A DNA stretch of 64,000 nucleotides from Acinetobacter calcoaceticus (lineage in GTDB: Bacteria; Pseudomonadota; Gammaproteobacteria; Pseudomonadales; Moraxellaceae), in assembly GCF_004345325.1 (NCBI RefSeq), contig NZ_SLVJ01000006.1:62001-126000 (forward strand). Reading direction: 5' to 3'. Positions 1 to 9,431 of this stretch are shown here, piece by piece. The number at the start of each line of letters is the position of its first letter. Position 1 is the first letter of the stretch. The translations under genes were made by a program, and so were the position numbers. The notes beneath the pieces are model-generated. The model had not been told where the DNA came from and ran no database searches. It saw nothing but the letters and a program-made list of their open reading frames with translations.

Positions 1-1794
1 TGGGCTATCGGCTTGCTCATTTACACCCAGATCAAACATCGGGATATACACTTTACGGAACTGCTCAGGTTTTACCGAAGTTTTCACCAGTGCATCAATC
101 TCAGCATCTGAAGGCCAGATATCTTTGAGGTAAACCGGGTTACCATTTTGATCTGTGCCCAGTGGATCTTTTTCGATATCCACACGGATGGTTCCTGCAA
201 TCGCATATGCCACCACCAATGGCGGTGAAGCCAAGAAGGCTTGCTTAGCATAAGGATGAATACGACCATCAAAGTTACGGTTGCCTGAAAGTACCGCTGT
301 TGCATAGAGATCACGATCAATGATTTCTTGTTGAATCACTGGATCAAGTGCGCCAGACATACCATTACAAGTGGTACAGGCATAAGCCACGATACCAAAA
401 CCAAGTTTTTCAAGGTCCTTGAGTACGCCCGCTTCTTCAAGATACAAAGCGGCTGCTTTAGAACCTGGTGCAAAGGATGATTTCACCCAAGGTTGACGGA
501 TCAAACCCAGTTCATTGGCCTTACGTGCCAATAAGCCTGCAGCCACAGTATTACGTGGGTTTGAAGTGTTGGTACATGAGGTGATCGCAGCAATGATGAT
601 CGCGCCATCTGGCATCAGGCCATCGGTACGATGCTCAACCACACCCGCAATACCTTTTTCTTTCAGGTCAGCCGTTGAAACACGGGCATGCGGATTGGAT
701 GGACCGGCAATATTACGAGTGACTTTAGACAAATCAAAACGCAGTACTCGTGGGTATTGGGCCGTAGTCATATCCGCAGCCCAAAGACCGATTTCTTTGG
801 CATAGGTTTCAACCAATTGCACTTGATCGGCTTCACGACCGGTCAAGGTCAAATAGTCCAAGGTATTTTGATCGATATAGAACATGGCTGCCGTAGCGCC
901 GTATTCAGGCGTCATGTTCGAGATCGTGGCACGATCACCGACTGACATGCTGTCCGCACCTTCACCGAAGAATTCGAGATAAGCCCCAACCACACGTTCT
1001 TTACGCAAGAATGCGGTCAATTCGAGCACGATATCAGTTGCGGTAATTCCTGCTTGGCGTTGACCAACCAACTCTACACCGATGATATCCGGTAGACGCA
1101 TCCAAGATGCACGACCAAGCATAACGTTTTCAGCTTCTAGGCCACCCACCCCAATAGAAATCACACCGAGCGCATCGGTATGTGGCGTATGTGAATCGGT
1201 ACCGACACAAGTATCTGGATAAGCCACGCCTTCACGAGACTGTACTACAGGTGACATTTTTTCTAAGTTAATTTGGTGCATGATGCCGTTCCCTGCTGGG
1301 ATCACATCGACATTTTCAAATGCAGTTTTGGTCCATTCAATAAAATGGAAACGGTCTTCGTTACGACGATCTTCAATGGCACGGTTTTTATCAAATGCAT
1401 CTGGATCAAAACCACCAAACTCTACAGCGAGAGAGTGATCGACGATCAATTGAGTTGGCACCACTGGATTGACTTTGGCAGGGTCCCCACCCTGATCCGC
1501 AATCGCATCACGTAAGCCAGCCAAATCGACCAATGCAGTTTGACCCAAGATATCGTGGCAAACCACACGAGCGGGATACCATGGGAAATCATGTTCTTGC
1601 TTGGACTCGATCAATTGCTTTAACGATTGTTCTAACAGCTCTGGCGCACAGCGACGCACCAACTGCTCTGCAAGTACTTTAGATGTATAAGGAAGTTTTG
1701 CATATGCGCCTGGCTGAATATCTTCAACGGCTTGACGCACGTCAAAATATTCGAGCTGGGTAGATTGCAGCGCTTTACGATAATTTTGATTCAT
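1..1794 (-). CDS. acnD: Fe/S-dependent 2-methylisocitrate dehydratase AcnD (partial, 3' end outside window)
   Basis: AcnD dehydrates 2-methylcitrate to 2-methylaconitate in the methylcitrate cycle of propionate breakdown, using a [4Fe-4S] cluster. The visible 598 residues start MNQNYRKALQ and include the aconitase signatures VGTDSHTPH and SCTNTSNPRN, plus ACTTCNGMSG, which carry the three cluster cysteines. The N-terminus and the block QINLEKMSPVV match AcnD rather than the longer AcnA. The start at 1794 is the first in-frame ATG. The gene runs off the left edge, where prpC/prpB-type partners would be expected from known Acinetobacter prp clusters. The upstream neighbour ygfZ is divergent. 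Identity is from recalled family sequence; AcnA is a less likely alternative. Confidence 0.9.
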   Translation of the reverse strand, partial: MNQNYRKALQSTQLEYFDVRQAVEDIQPGAYAKLPYTSKVLAEQLVRRCAPELLEQSLKQLIESKQEHDFPWYPARVVCHDILGQTALVDLAGLRDAIADQGGDPAKVNPVVPTQLIVDHSLAVEFGGFDPDAFDKNRAIEDRRNEDRFHFIEWTKTAFENVDVIPAGNGIMHQINLEKMSPVVQSREGVAYPDTCVGTDSHTPHTDALGVISIGVGGLEAENVMLGRASWMRLPDIIGVELVGQRQAGITATDIVLELTAFLRKERVVGAYLEFFGEGADSMSVGDRATISNMTPEYGATAAMFYIDQNTLDYLTLTGREADQVQLVETYAKEIGLWAADMTTAQYPRVLRFDLSKVTRNIAGPSNPHARVSTADLKEKGIAGVVEHRTDGLMPDGAIIIAAITSCTNTSNPRNTVAAGLLARKANELGLIRQPWVKSSFAPGSKAAALYLEEAGVLKDLEKLGFGIVAYACTTCNGMSGALDPVIQQEIIDRDLYATAVLSGNRNFDGRIHPYAKQAFLASPPLVVAYAIAGTIRVDIEKDPLGTDQNGNPVYLKDIWPSDAEIDALVKTSVKPEQFRKVYIPMFDLGVNEQADSP

Positions 1795-2053
1795 AGCCTA
1801 CTCGCCTCTAGAGTCATTTATTCTGACCACTTCATGTGGTGTGTCGTTAGAATGAAGATGCAGGCATTGTACGCTCTGGAAAAGCCATTTCCCAAATCGT
1901 TTAAATATCATATAGTTACATAGCAAAACAGGGGTTTTGGAAATAATTGGTTACATAACAGTTAAAATATTATCTGCATATGTGCTTTTTTCTACAAAAT
2001 AGTAGAGAATTACAGTCATTCTTTAGTCTTAGATCAAATCTTAGCGAGTCATT

Positions 2054-2776
2054 ATGCCCAGTTTAGCGTTCTCCTCATTCACATTAACCGGTGTAGAAGC
2101 ACAAAAATTCCTGCAAGGACAAGTCACCATTAACGTGGAAGCACTGGCTGAAAATGTCACCCGTTATACCGGAATTTGTAGCCTCAAAGGTCGCTTGCAA
2201 TTTGGCCTGTGGGTAAAAAAAACCGCTGCTGAAAGTTTAGAGATCGTCACCACAGCAGACCAAGTCGAAGAACTAAGCAAGCATATTAAAAAATACGGTG
2301 CATTCTCAAAAATGAAACTTGAAAATGGCCCTACCGTTTACCCAACAGTACAGGGTATCCACACCGAGTTTTCAACCACTGAAACCGATGTTGACGCTTG
2401 GCAGTTACAGGCCATCGAATCAGGTCAAGCATGGATTAGTACTGCATCAGCTCAAGCCTTTCAACCACAAGAGTTACGCCTACATCAACGTGAAGGTGTG
2501 CACTATGACAAAGGCTGTTATTTGGGTCAGGAAATTGTCGCTAGATTGTGGTTTAAAGCCAAACCTAAACAGTGGTTACATCTGGTTCAAAGCGTTGGCG
2601 AAGTCCCTGCACCAACCAGCAAATTGCATAACCAAATTGAAGTGGTGAATAGCATCGCGATCGAAGGTGGATTTAAAGCTTTGGTGATGGCAAAACCTGA
2701 AGCATTAATTGAAATGGGCTTAACCGTATTAGCACTTCCTGAAGCGCTAAATGGTGATGTGGCCAGACCGCAGTAA
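2054..2776 (+). CDS. ygfZ: YgfZ-type folate-binding Fe-S cluster assembly/repair protein
   Basis: YgfZ is a cytosolic, folate-binding relative of GcvT that supports synthesis or repair of some [4Fe-4S] enzymes. The 240-residue product contains the family hallmark KGCYLGQE at about residues 155-162, with the conserved Cys. It is short compared with E. coli YgfZ (about 326 residues), a common size variant. It is divergent from acnD, itself an Fe-S enzyme, with about 260 bp between the two starts. A terminator hairpin follows the stop. Function is inferred from the family. Confidence 0.85.
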   Translation: MPSLAFSSFTLTGVEAQKFLQGQVTINVEALAENVTRYTGICSLKGRLQFGLWVKKTAAESLEIVTTADQVEELSKHIKKYGAFSKMKLENGPTVYPTVQGIHTEFSTTETDVDAWQLQAIESGQAWISTASAQAFQPQELRLHQREGVHYDKGCYLGQEIVARLWFKAKPKQWLHLVQSVGEVPAPTSKLHNQIEVVNSIAIEGGFKALVMAKPEALIEMGLTVLALPEALNGDVARPQ

Positions 2777-2814
2777 GCTGGTTTTTAACCACAAATACAC
2801 GCGATTCATCAATG

Positions 2815-2846
2815 AAAATATGTCCGGATTCGGGCATATTTTTTTT
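2815..2846 (+). terminator. Rho-independent terminator after ygfZ
   Basis: AAATATGTCCG, loop GATT, CGGGCATATTT, then a run of T. The stem has one G-T pair. It lies between the convergent ygfZ and PIN-protein genes. Confidence 0.8.
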
Positions 2847-2851
2847 GTTGC

Positions 2852-3349
2852 TTAGGGTGCAGGTTTAGGTTGCCCTTGATGATACGCACTTAAATCTTCA
2901 TCCAATGACCAGATAAAAACCTCACTCATTGGAAATTTTGAACAGGTTCTTTCAAACTCTTTAATAATGCTGAGATCACCAAAGCTGGTGCCTTCCCCTG
3001 TACGAGATGCCGATTTATTTCTTTGAGCATGCGCTGGAAATGCCTTCATCCATTGCCGGATCTGATGTTGAGAATCCCATTCTGAGATTCTAAATGGCGC
3101 GGTATTGGTAAATGTTTGTTCTAAGGTATCGACAAACAACTGCGCAACAGCACGTCGAATATTCCCATCACCATTTTGTGCAATATGATTGCCTGTCTCA
3201 ATGACAGTTGCCATCGGAATAATAAAACGACAGCCCAATTCTATATACTCCGCAAATTTATCTAAAACCTCAGCTCTTTCGCGATTTCGATTGGGTACGT
3301 CTAAAATATTTAAAAATATACTGGTATCGAGCAAACAAATGCTACTCAT
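2852..3349 (-). CDS. PIN-like domain protein paired with AAA ATPase
   Basis: A 165-residue protein that looks like a PIN-fold nuclease. It opens with a short strand ending in LLDTS (Asp8), followed by an Ala/Thr-Val-Ile-Glu helix start (Glu51), FGDLSIIKE (Asp125), and a final strand WSLDEDL (Asp150, Asp152). These match the four acidic metal-binding positions of PIN domains. The ATG at 3349 lies inside the last codons of the upstream ATPase gene (ATGAGTAG, 8-bp overlap), implying translational coupling. A longer in-frame start at 3388 exists but would extend far into the ATPase gene. No antitoxin-like small gene is adjacent, so the ATPase is the likely partner. RNase or DNase activity is inferred, not shown. 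Confidence 0.75.
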   Translation of the reverse strand: MSSICLLDTSIFLNILDVPNRNRERAEVLDKFAEYIELGCRFIIPMATVIETGNHIAQNGDGNIRRAVAQLFVDTLEQTFTNTAPFRISEWDSQHQIRQWMKAFPAHAQRNKSASRTGEGTSFGDLSIIKEFERTCSKFPMSEVFIWSLDEDLSAYHQGQPKPAP

Positions 3350-4703
3350 GCGAGACACCGCTGATTTGATCCAGCCAAGCCAAAGCATTTTGTTTTTGCT
3401 CTAGGTTAGAGATTGGATGCTTGACGAAACGATCAACCACGCCTTGAGTGACCAACTCACCCAAAGGCCCTTGAGCCACCAAACCAACATAATCATCTAG
3501 ATCAGAGAGTCGGATTAATCGACTATCACCCATTTTTGGATCACGATAGGCAAAGACCACATCCGCCAAAGCTTGATCAGGCAAGGCATCCATCAATGCA
3601 GGATTATGCGTAGTCAGTAATAACCGAAGTTGCCTTTTCTGCGCAAAATACAGCATAGTATCAAGTAGATATCTGGCTCTAGAAGGATGAATACCATTGT
3701 CAATTTCTTCGATGGCCAGCGTCGAACCTTCGGGTGCAGAAAGTATCGCAGCAGCAATTCCCAATACCCTTAAAGTCCCATCAGATAATAGTTCAATGCC
3801 CCACTCTTGTTCATTGTCCGCAAAGTTTTCGATCAATGCCAACTCAACACGATCACGATGGTCTTTATAAAACTTGAGACTTTTAAAATCTTGCTCCGGC
3901 AAACTTTTAATAAACTGTAAAATATTGGCTTGCTGGTTTTCTTCACTCCATAAGGCATATAAAACCCCAGACAAGTTTTGACCATTTTGGCGTAATTGTT
4001 GGTCAACCAAGCTTTCTTGTCGCATCTGTGAGGGGATCAGATCAAAGAAATACGTTTGGTTTAAATGATGAACTATATTTGAGAGTTGAAGATGGGTTTC
4101 TTTTATAAAGCTATTATCGATAAAGCTTTCAAAATATAAGTTCCCAGTGAGTAAATTTTTTACATCATTTAAATTTGAAGACAATTGCTCTTGCAGAAAT
4201 GAATAACTTTCTATTTCTTGTTTGAGGTTTTTATAGTGAATAACAGTCGATGGTGTAAATACTTCCGTTTTATCATTTTCATCATTTAAATTTTCAAAAT
4301 CTTCGAGTAACTTCTTCTTTGTTTCAAACAAGAACTGCTCATTTTTATTTGATCTTAAAGTCTCATCATGTACATAAATTTCATGACTCTGTGCTTGTTT
4401 TTGAATACTGACCCGATATTCATTCCACTTTTCGCTAAAGTTTGCACCTAAGCAAAAGCCTTGACCACCTGAACAAAATAGGTCTCGGACATCGCCACGA
4501 AATATTTTTTCGGAGTCATTAATACGATTTTGGATCGTTGAAAGCTTCTCCCCCCCCGTAAACCAACTCAGAAAGCGAAAGGCTTCTATGGCGTTGGATT
4601 TACCAGATGCGTTAGCACCAATCATCAGTGTGATCGGTGCTAAAGGCAGCAGTTGACCAGTCTTATAACTTTTAAAATTTTCAATCCAAATGCCTTCAAG
4701 CAT
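3342..4703 (-). CDS. AAA/ABC-type ATPase (AAA_21/SMC-like), first gene of ATPase-PIN unit
   Basis: A 453-residue ATPase of the RecF/SMC/OLD-like class. From the 4703 start it shows Walker A GANASGKSN at about 29-37, an ABC-like signature LLSDGTLR at 305-312, Walker B STLAIEEIDNG at 327-337 and an H-loop TTHNP at 364-368. The middle, about residues 95-225, is a charged, partly helical insertion encoded by AT-rich DNA, resembling a short coiled-coil arm. There is no TOPRIM domain after the ATPase core, which separates it from Gabija GajA and OLD nucleases. The start at 4703 is preferred because AAGG lies 8 nt upstream; an upstream ATG at 4718 has a weaker site. The PIN gene overlaps the stop. 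Role as a defence ATPase is inference. Confidence 0.8.
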   Translation of the reverse strand: MLEGIWIENFKSYKTGQLLPLAPITLMIGANASGKSNAIEAFRFLSWFTGGEKLSTIQNRINDSEKIFRGDVRDLFCSGGQGFCLGANFSEKWNEYRVSIQKQAQSHEIYVHDETLRSNKNEQFLFETKKKLLEDFENLNDENDKTEVFTPSTVIHYKNLKQEIESYSFLQEQLSSNLNDVKNLLTGNLYFESFIDNSFIKETHLQLSNIVHHLNQTYFFDLIPSQMRQESLVDQQLRQNGQNLSGVLYALWSEENQQANILQFIKSLPEQDFKSLKFYKDHRDRVELALIENFADNEQEWGIELLSDGTLRVLGIAAAILSAPEGSTLAIEEIDNGIHPSRARYLLDTMLYFAQKRQLRLLLTTHNPALMDALPDQALADVVFAYRDPKMGDSRLIRLSDLDDYVGLVAQGPLGELVTQGVVDRFVKHPISNLEQKQNALAWLDQISGVSHE

Positions 4704-4894
4704 AGTGCGCCTTAACATCTTTCGGGTGTTTTTGAGTCTAACTCAAAGCACAATCACATACAAAAAATCATTTGATTCGATTTTTTTCATCTAGACCAAA
4801 CCTCAGTCTAATGAGGATCGTGTGCTTGAAAAAGCTTAGCAAGCTTAAATCCGTTAGAATGACCTATATCTAAGCAACAACTTATTTTCTTTAT

Positions 4895-5407
4895 ATGAAA
4901 ACAATGAAATTCATCGACCCGATACATAAATTAATCGCACTTTACTACGGTATATTTGCAGTATTGGGACTGTTTCTCTTGGCGCAAAGTTTCTATGACC
5001 AAGGTTTTAATTTTATCGCCCTGCCTTTTTTCTGCCTGCTCTTTGCACAATTACTACTGACGATCTTTGCCGCATATTACTATTGGCAAAGTGATGCACG
5101 CGGCTTAATCCTGATGTACTGGATCAGCTTGAGTCTGGTCTTTATTGTATTTACCCCGTTGATTGCATATATGTCCAATATCGGGGTCATGTTTGCACCC
5201 TTCATTCAATTGACTAATTATGCTTCACAACTCGGTTTTGAATTTCATATTTCCTATAAAAGTAATTTAAGAATACTCAATGGCAACATTTGGACCTTGG
5301 GTATTAATTTAATCGAACTTGGTTTGTTTCTACACTTCCGACGCTTGGTCAAGCAACAACAGATTTCCGTCAATTTGAAGCAGCTCAAAAGCATATTTAA
5401 AGACTAA
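4895..5407 (+). CDS. Four-helix integral membrane protein of unknown function
   Basis: A 170-residue hydrophobic protein that I do not recognise. Four likely membrane helices lie at about residues 12-32, 38-62, 70-95 and 128-150, with a short basic C-terminal tail (RRLVKQQQ). It is monocistronic in appearance, between the ATPase-PIN unit (divergent) and the DKNYY pair. No clear ribosome binding site precedes the ATG at 4895; a second ATG three codons later is equally possible. A short inverted repeat AAGCTTAGCAAGCTT sits about 60 bp upstream. Confidence 0.6.
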   Translation: MKTMKFIDPIHKLIALYYGIFAVLGLFLLAQSFYDQGFNFIALPFFCLLFAQLLLTIFAAYYYWQSDARGLILMYWISLSLVFIVFTPLIAYMSNIGVMFAPFIQLTNYASQLGFEFHISYKSNLRILNGNIWTLGINLIELGLFLHFRRLVKQQQISVNLKQLKSIFKD

Positions 5408-5565
5408 ATGTTGGACGCTGCGATACATCATTGTGCGCCATACCCTTAAGGTGACAAAGATGGCTTCTGGCCCGAAGCCTAGTCAATTGGCTAAAATAAA
5501 ACGCTGATATACAGCCGATTTTCGCAATATACTAGGTCTAATACATCCCTGTGAATGCTCATCAT

Positions 5566-7020
5566 ATGAAGCGACTTAAATGGTTCCTTGGCGTTGTCAT
5601 CATTCTGAGTCTGGTCTTGGCGATCAATATGCTGTTGCCCGCTGCGATGACCAGCAGCAGTCGTATTGACCGTGATGGCGAGCGTATTGAAGGCTCCATT
5701 TATACACGTTATCAAGATCATATCTATGCCAGTGTCCCCAGCAACGGGGCCTATCGCATGGATCAAGTCGATGTCGCTAGTTTTAGATTGATCAGTAATG
5801 ATTTTCAAAGTCGTCAATTTGCAGTTGATCAGCATCATGTCTACTGCGCCAATCTCAGCCTACCGAAACTCAATCCCATTCGCACGCGTCATCTGGGTTA
5901 TGGCTATTTAAGTGATGGTCAGCATACTTTTTATTGTGCCAGTCAGAGTGAACCTAATGCCAAACTCGGGCCAGTAAACTACCTTTTTCAGCAACTCCTG
6001 TATTCGATGGCGCTTGGCGCAAAACCTCAGAACTATATTTACCCATGGTTCGAACTTGAATCCAGTCCACAACCCTATCAAGTCCTTTTGGACACCCAGA
6101 TTGCCAGTAATGGCACGATGACTTACTTTGCTGGACAACAGATGCCGCAAGCACAGTCGGCGACTTTGCGTAAACTGCCGAAGTACTTTAGTGATGGCGA
6201 TCAACGTGAGAGTGATGAATATTTTGCTGATGGTCAGCACGTTTATTATCAACATCAGCGATTAGAAATCAAAGATCAGCCTGAGCTTTATCAGCTTGAA
6301 GTTGAGGGACTCAGCCTACAGCCCTACTTAATCGCCCCATTACACGGCGATGTCTATCTTAGGGAGATTGCATTTAATCGCAAACATGCACCCTATCGTT
6401 TATTGTCTGCGGCTGGAAGTCATGTCGCACATGTGCTTTTTGCCAGTGCGGATGGGATTTATTTTTATAATACCGAAGCCAAAGCCTTACAACGTGCTGG
6501 TGATCACCCTATGCAAAAAGGCCAATGGACGGAGATGGCACCCTCGATCTTCACCGATGGAAAACGTATCGTGTATTTAGAGTATGCTGATCGTTGGGGC
6601 AACAATCGCAGTCCAGGTCTCAAAGCCAGAAGCACCCATCTCTACCAACTCGATGAAGCCACCAGCAGCACTTGGCAAAAGTTGGGCGATGTTGATGCAA
6701 ATTTTGGTCAAGTCTGGAAAAATGGCGATGCCCTGTATTATTTCGATCAATTGGGCAACGGCCAACAGATATTGCAAACCATCTATCGTATCCCTGATCG
6801 GACTCTGGCCAATCAACTCATCACTACTGAGCAAGGTAGCAATAATATCCGTCGATTAGTCGAGGATAAGCAACTGATCCCCGTACAAAAAACAAAATTA
6901 CTCAGCGCAACGACACGCTATACCCGTTCCTATTATGGCGTCTTTATTGCAATCGGCGGTTTTGGGCTGTTGCTGATGTTCATTTTATATATTTATAGAC
7001 GACGCTCATCCACCACTTAA
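5566..7020 (+). CDS. DKNYY-repeat membrane-anchored protein, copy 1
   Basis: A 484-residue protein with an N-terminal membrane segment (about 5-25) and a C-terminal one (about 455-475), leaving a large domain between them. That domain holds repeated units of the form (D/N)-x-x-x-(V/I)-Y-Y/C, such as AVDQHHVYC, SDGQHTFYC, FADGQHVYY, SADGIYFYN and KNGDALYYF, typical of the DKNYY family. I choose the ATG at 5566 over an upstream GTG (5551) because the paralogue downstream has the same CATATGAAG context. The following gene at 7097 is about half identical by eye, so this is a tandem duplication. Function is unknown; the middle domain is probably periplasmic. Confidence 0.75.
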   Translation: MKRLKWFLGVVIILSLVLAINMLLPAAMTSSSRIDRDGERIEGSIYTRYQDHIYASVPSNGAYRMDQVDVASFRLISNDFQSRQFAVDQHHVYCANLSLPKLNPIRTRHLGYGYLSDGQHTFYCASQSEPNAKLGPVNYLFQQLLYSMALGAKPQNYIYPWFELESSPQPYQVLLDTQIASNGTMTYFAGQQMPQAQSATLRKLPKYFSDGDQRESDEYFADGQHVYYQHQRLEIKDQPELYQLEVEGLSLQPYLIAPLHGDVYLREIAFNRKHAPYRLLSAAGSHVAHVLFASADGIYFYNTEAKALQRAGDHPMQKGQWTEMAPSIFTDGKRIVYLEYADRWGNNRSPGLKARSTHLYQLDEATSSTWQKLGDVDANFGQVWKNGDALYYFDQLGNGQQILQTIYRIPDRTLANQLITTEQGSNNIRRLVEDKQLIPVQKTKLLSATTRYTRSYYGVFIAIGGFGLLLMFILYIYRRRSSTT

Positions 7021-7096
7021 AATAGTGGTATGAAAATTATCCACTTTTCACCTTATAATGCGATACATATTGATATTAAAAAATGATCTTAGTCAT

Positions 7097-8605
7097 ATGA
7101 AGTTAGCTAAATACTTGCTTGCTCTGCTCGGCATTCTGGTCTTACTGAGTCTGATCTTCTGTATCGGTATCGTGATGTCGTGGAACAAAGCGTCGAGCAA
7201 TGACATCGACCGTGATGGAGCGCGCGTAGACAACAGTATTTACTCGCTCTATCAAGGTCACCTTTATGCTGATGTGCCTAGCAATGGGGTCTATCGCATG
7301 GATCAGGTCGATCTAAACAGCTTTAAGCCGATCGGAGATGATTATCGAAGTCGGCAAATTGCAGTGGATCGCCAGCAGGTTTATTGTGGCAATCTCAGCC
7401 TACCTAAACTCAATCCTACCCTCACTCGACATATAGGTTATGGCTATATCAGCGATGGGACTTATCATTTTTATTGTCCACCGATGAGCGAATCAAATCT
7501 TGATTTAGGCAGTCTGCAGCAACTATATCAGCAGTTTCTCTATGGACTTAACTGGGGACCAAAGCCACAAAGCTATCAATATCAGTTTGTAGAACTGGCA
7601 CAGAGCAGCCAACCTTATCGCTTGATCTTGGATCGTAATATTGCAACCAATGGCGAGCAGACCTATATTGCTGGGCAATTGATGCCCAAGGCTGACCCCA
7701 CACGCTTAGCCCGTCTGCCGCAAAAAATGAGCGATGCTAAACTCAAACAGAGTGAGGTCTATTTTAGTGATGGTCGCCGAGTGTATTATCGAGAGCATTT
7801 ACTCGATCTACCTGCGCAAGATGGTCTATATGCCGTTGAAATTGATGGACTGTCACAACAGAACTATTTAATGCTGCAATCAAGCGGCCAAGTTTATCAA
7901 AATGATATCGCCTTTGACCCTCAACACGCCCCCTATCAACTCATTTCACCCTATGGCCAGCATGTCTTACACGCTTTATTTGCCAGTAAAGATGGCATCT
8001 TTTTTTATAATACGCAGACCAAAACCTTGCAACGTGCAGGAGACAACCCCTTTCTTGTTGGCCAATGGCAGGAAATCGCCCCACTGATTTTCAGTGATGG
8101 GCAAGACACTTTATTTTTACAAGGTTCTGAAAGTTGGGGGAGTAATCGAAATCCAGGACTTAAATCTCGAACAACCCATGTCTATAAATTGACTGAGTCC
8201 GCTACAGGACAGTGGGAAAAGCTGGGCATCGTCAGCCCTCACTTTGGATCGATATGGAAAAAGGGCGCGGATGTGTATTATTTCGACCAATTGGGGCGAA
8301 CTCAAGGCTTGTCAGCGCCGCTCTATCGCCTTGATGATCCAAGCTTGGTGTCGGTATTACTCAAAGCAGATATTCGAGTCAATGAAATCCGCCAGTTGAT
8401 CCGAGATAAACGATTGCTTCCCGTCAAGAAAGAAATGCTACTCAGTGCTGTTAGCCGTTATTCCAAAACTGGGGAAATTCGCCTGTCGCTACCACCTCTA
8501 CCTCTGATCTTATTTATCTTGGCTGTGGGTTTATTATTACAATATTGGATTCGTCGCGTACAAAAGAAAGCAGCAAAATCAACTGGGAACTCAACTCAAT
8601 GTTGA
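7097..8605 (+). CDS. DKNYY-repeat membrane-anchored protein, copy 2
   Basis: A 502-residue paralogue of the preceding gene with the same layout: N-terminal membrane segment, a run of DKNYY-like units (AVDRQQVYC, SDGTYHFYC, FSDGRRVYY, SKDGIFFYN, KGADVYYFD) and a C-terminal membrane helix followed by a basic tail. Long blocks are shared with copy 1, for example SNGVYRMDQVDL and CGNLSLPKLNP. A longer reading frame from 7058 exists, but the ATG at 7097 aligns with the start of copy 1. The 76-bp gap between the copies suggests co-transcription. The biochemical role is unknown. Confidence 0.75.
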   Translation: MKLAKYLLALLGILVLLSLIFCIGIVMSWNKASSNDIDRDGARVDNSIYSLYQGHLYADVPSNGVYRMDQVDLNSFKPIGDDYRSRQIAVDRQQVYCGNLSLPKLNPTLTRHIGYGYISDGTYHFYCPPMSESNLDLGSLQQLYQQFLYGLNWGPKPQSYQYQFVELAQSSQPYRLILDRNIATNGEQTYIAGQLMPKADPTRLARLPQKMSDAKLKQSEVYFSDGRRVYYREHLLDLPAQDGLYAVEIDGLSQQNYLMLQSSGQVYQNDIAFDPQHAPYQLISPYGQHVLHALFASKDGIFFYNTQTKTLQRAGDNPFLVGQWQEIAPLIFSDGQDTLFLQGSESWGSNRNPGLKSRTTHVYKLTESATGQWEKLGIVSPHFGSIWKKGADVYYFDQLGRTQGLSAPLYRLDDPSLVSVLLKADIRVNEIRQLIRDKRLLPVKKEMLLSAVSRYSKTGEIRLSLPPLPLILFILAVGLLLQYWIRRVQKKAAKSTGNSTQC

Positions 8606-8697
8606 TGTATTCCAAAGACTAACCATAGTTATGATACATTTTAGAACTATTGTTTTATTGAAACTTTGGTCAATATATCACTTAAATAATCTAGAGA

Positions 8698-9411
8698 ATG
8701 CAAATGAAAACTTGGCTTAGCTTAATCACTTTGGGGTTGCTCAGTGCAAACTTTGCACATGCAGACATCAATACCTTAAAACAAAACTTACAAAAAAACT
8801 TTCCAGAGATGAGTATAAAATCGGTGAATAGCACGCCTGTTGCCGACATCTATGAAGTCTATACCGCAGACCGTATCGTCTATACCAATGATCAAGCACG
8901 TTATTTTTTCGTGGGCAATCTGATTGATCTTGCTGCACAAAAAAACATTACCGAAGAGCGCATGCAATTGCTCGATGCCATCGATGTAAAAAAACTGCCC
9001 CTTGAGCAGGCGATCAAAAAAGTCAAAGGTAATGGCAAACGGGTAATTTATATCTTCAGTGATCCTGATTGTCCGTACTGTCATAAGCTTGAAGAACAAT
9101 TGGCGAAAATAGACAACATCACTATATATCTGTTCCCTTTCCCGCTAACCAGTTTGCATCCAAAAGCTGAAGCCATTTCCAAACAAGTCTGGTGTTCTAA
9201 AGACCCGTATCTGGCTTGGACGGATTACACCATGAAAAAAATCTTACCAACAGCATCCGCCAACTGCACCAATCCTATCGCAAAAAATATTGCCTTGGCT
9301 GAGAAACTTGATATTACCGGCACACCGACCTTCTTCCTCAAAGATGGTCGCCGAATCTCAGGTGTACTTGCTGCAACTGAACTTGAAAGTCTAATGGACC
9401 AAATTAAATAA
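8698..9411 (+). CDS. dsbC: Thiol:disulfide interchange protein DsbC
   Basis: Periplasmic disulfide isomerase. The first 22 residues are a signal peptide ending FAHA-D. A DsbC-type dimerisation domain follows, then a thioredoxin fold with the active site SDPDCPYCHKLE (Cys125, Cys128) and the cis-proline loop ITGTPTFFLKDG. The CPYC centre differs from E. coli CGYC but fits the family. Length of 237 residues is normal. The start at 8698 is followed by a second ATG two codons later, and either could be used. The SEL1-repeat gene follows closely, so the two may share a transcript. Confidence 0.9.
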   Translation: MQMKTWLSLITLGLLSANFAHADINTLKQNLQKNFPEMSIKSVNSTPVADIYEVYTADRIVYTNDQARYFFVGNLIDLAAQKNITEERMQLLDAIDVKKLPLEQAIKKVKGNGKRVIYIFSDPDCPYCHKLEEQLAKIDNITIYLFPFPLTSLHPKAEAISKQVWCSKDPYLAWTDYTMKKILPTASANCTNPIAKNIALAEKLDITGTPTFFLKDGRRISGVLAATELESLMDQIK

Positions 9412-9431
9412 TTCATATGCAAGGGAATGAC

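Noticed and set aside
84..320. Minus-strand 78-codon ORF near the left end
   Set aside because: Lies wholly within acnD in another frame.
3342..4703. Assignment of the ATPase to Gabija (GajA) or an OLD nuclease
   Set aside because: No TOPRIM domain follows the ATPase core and the partner is PIN-like, not a UvrD-type helicase.
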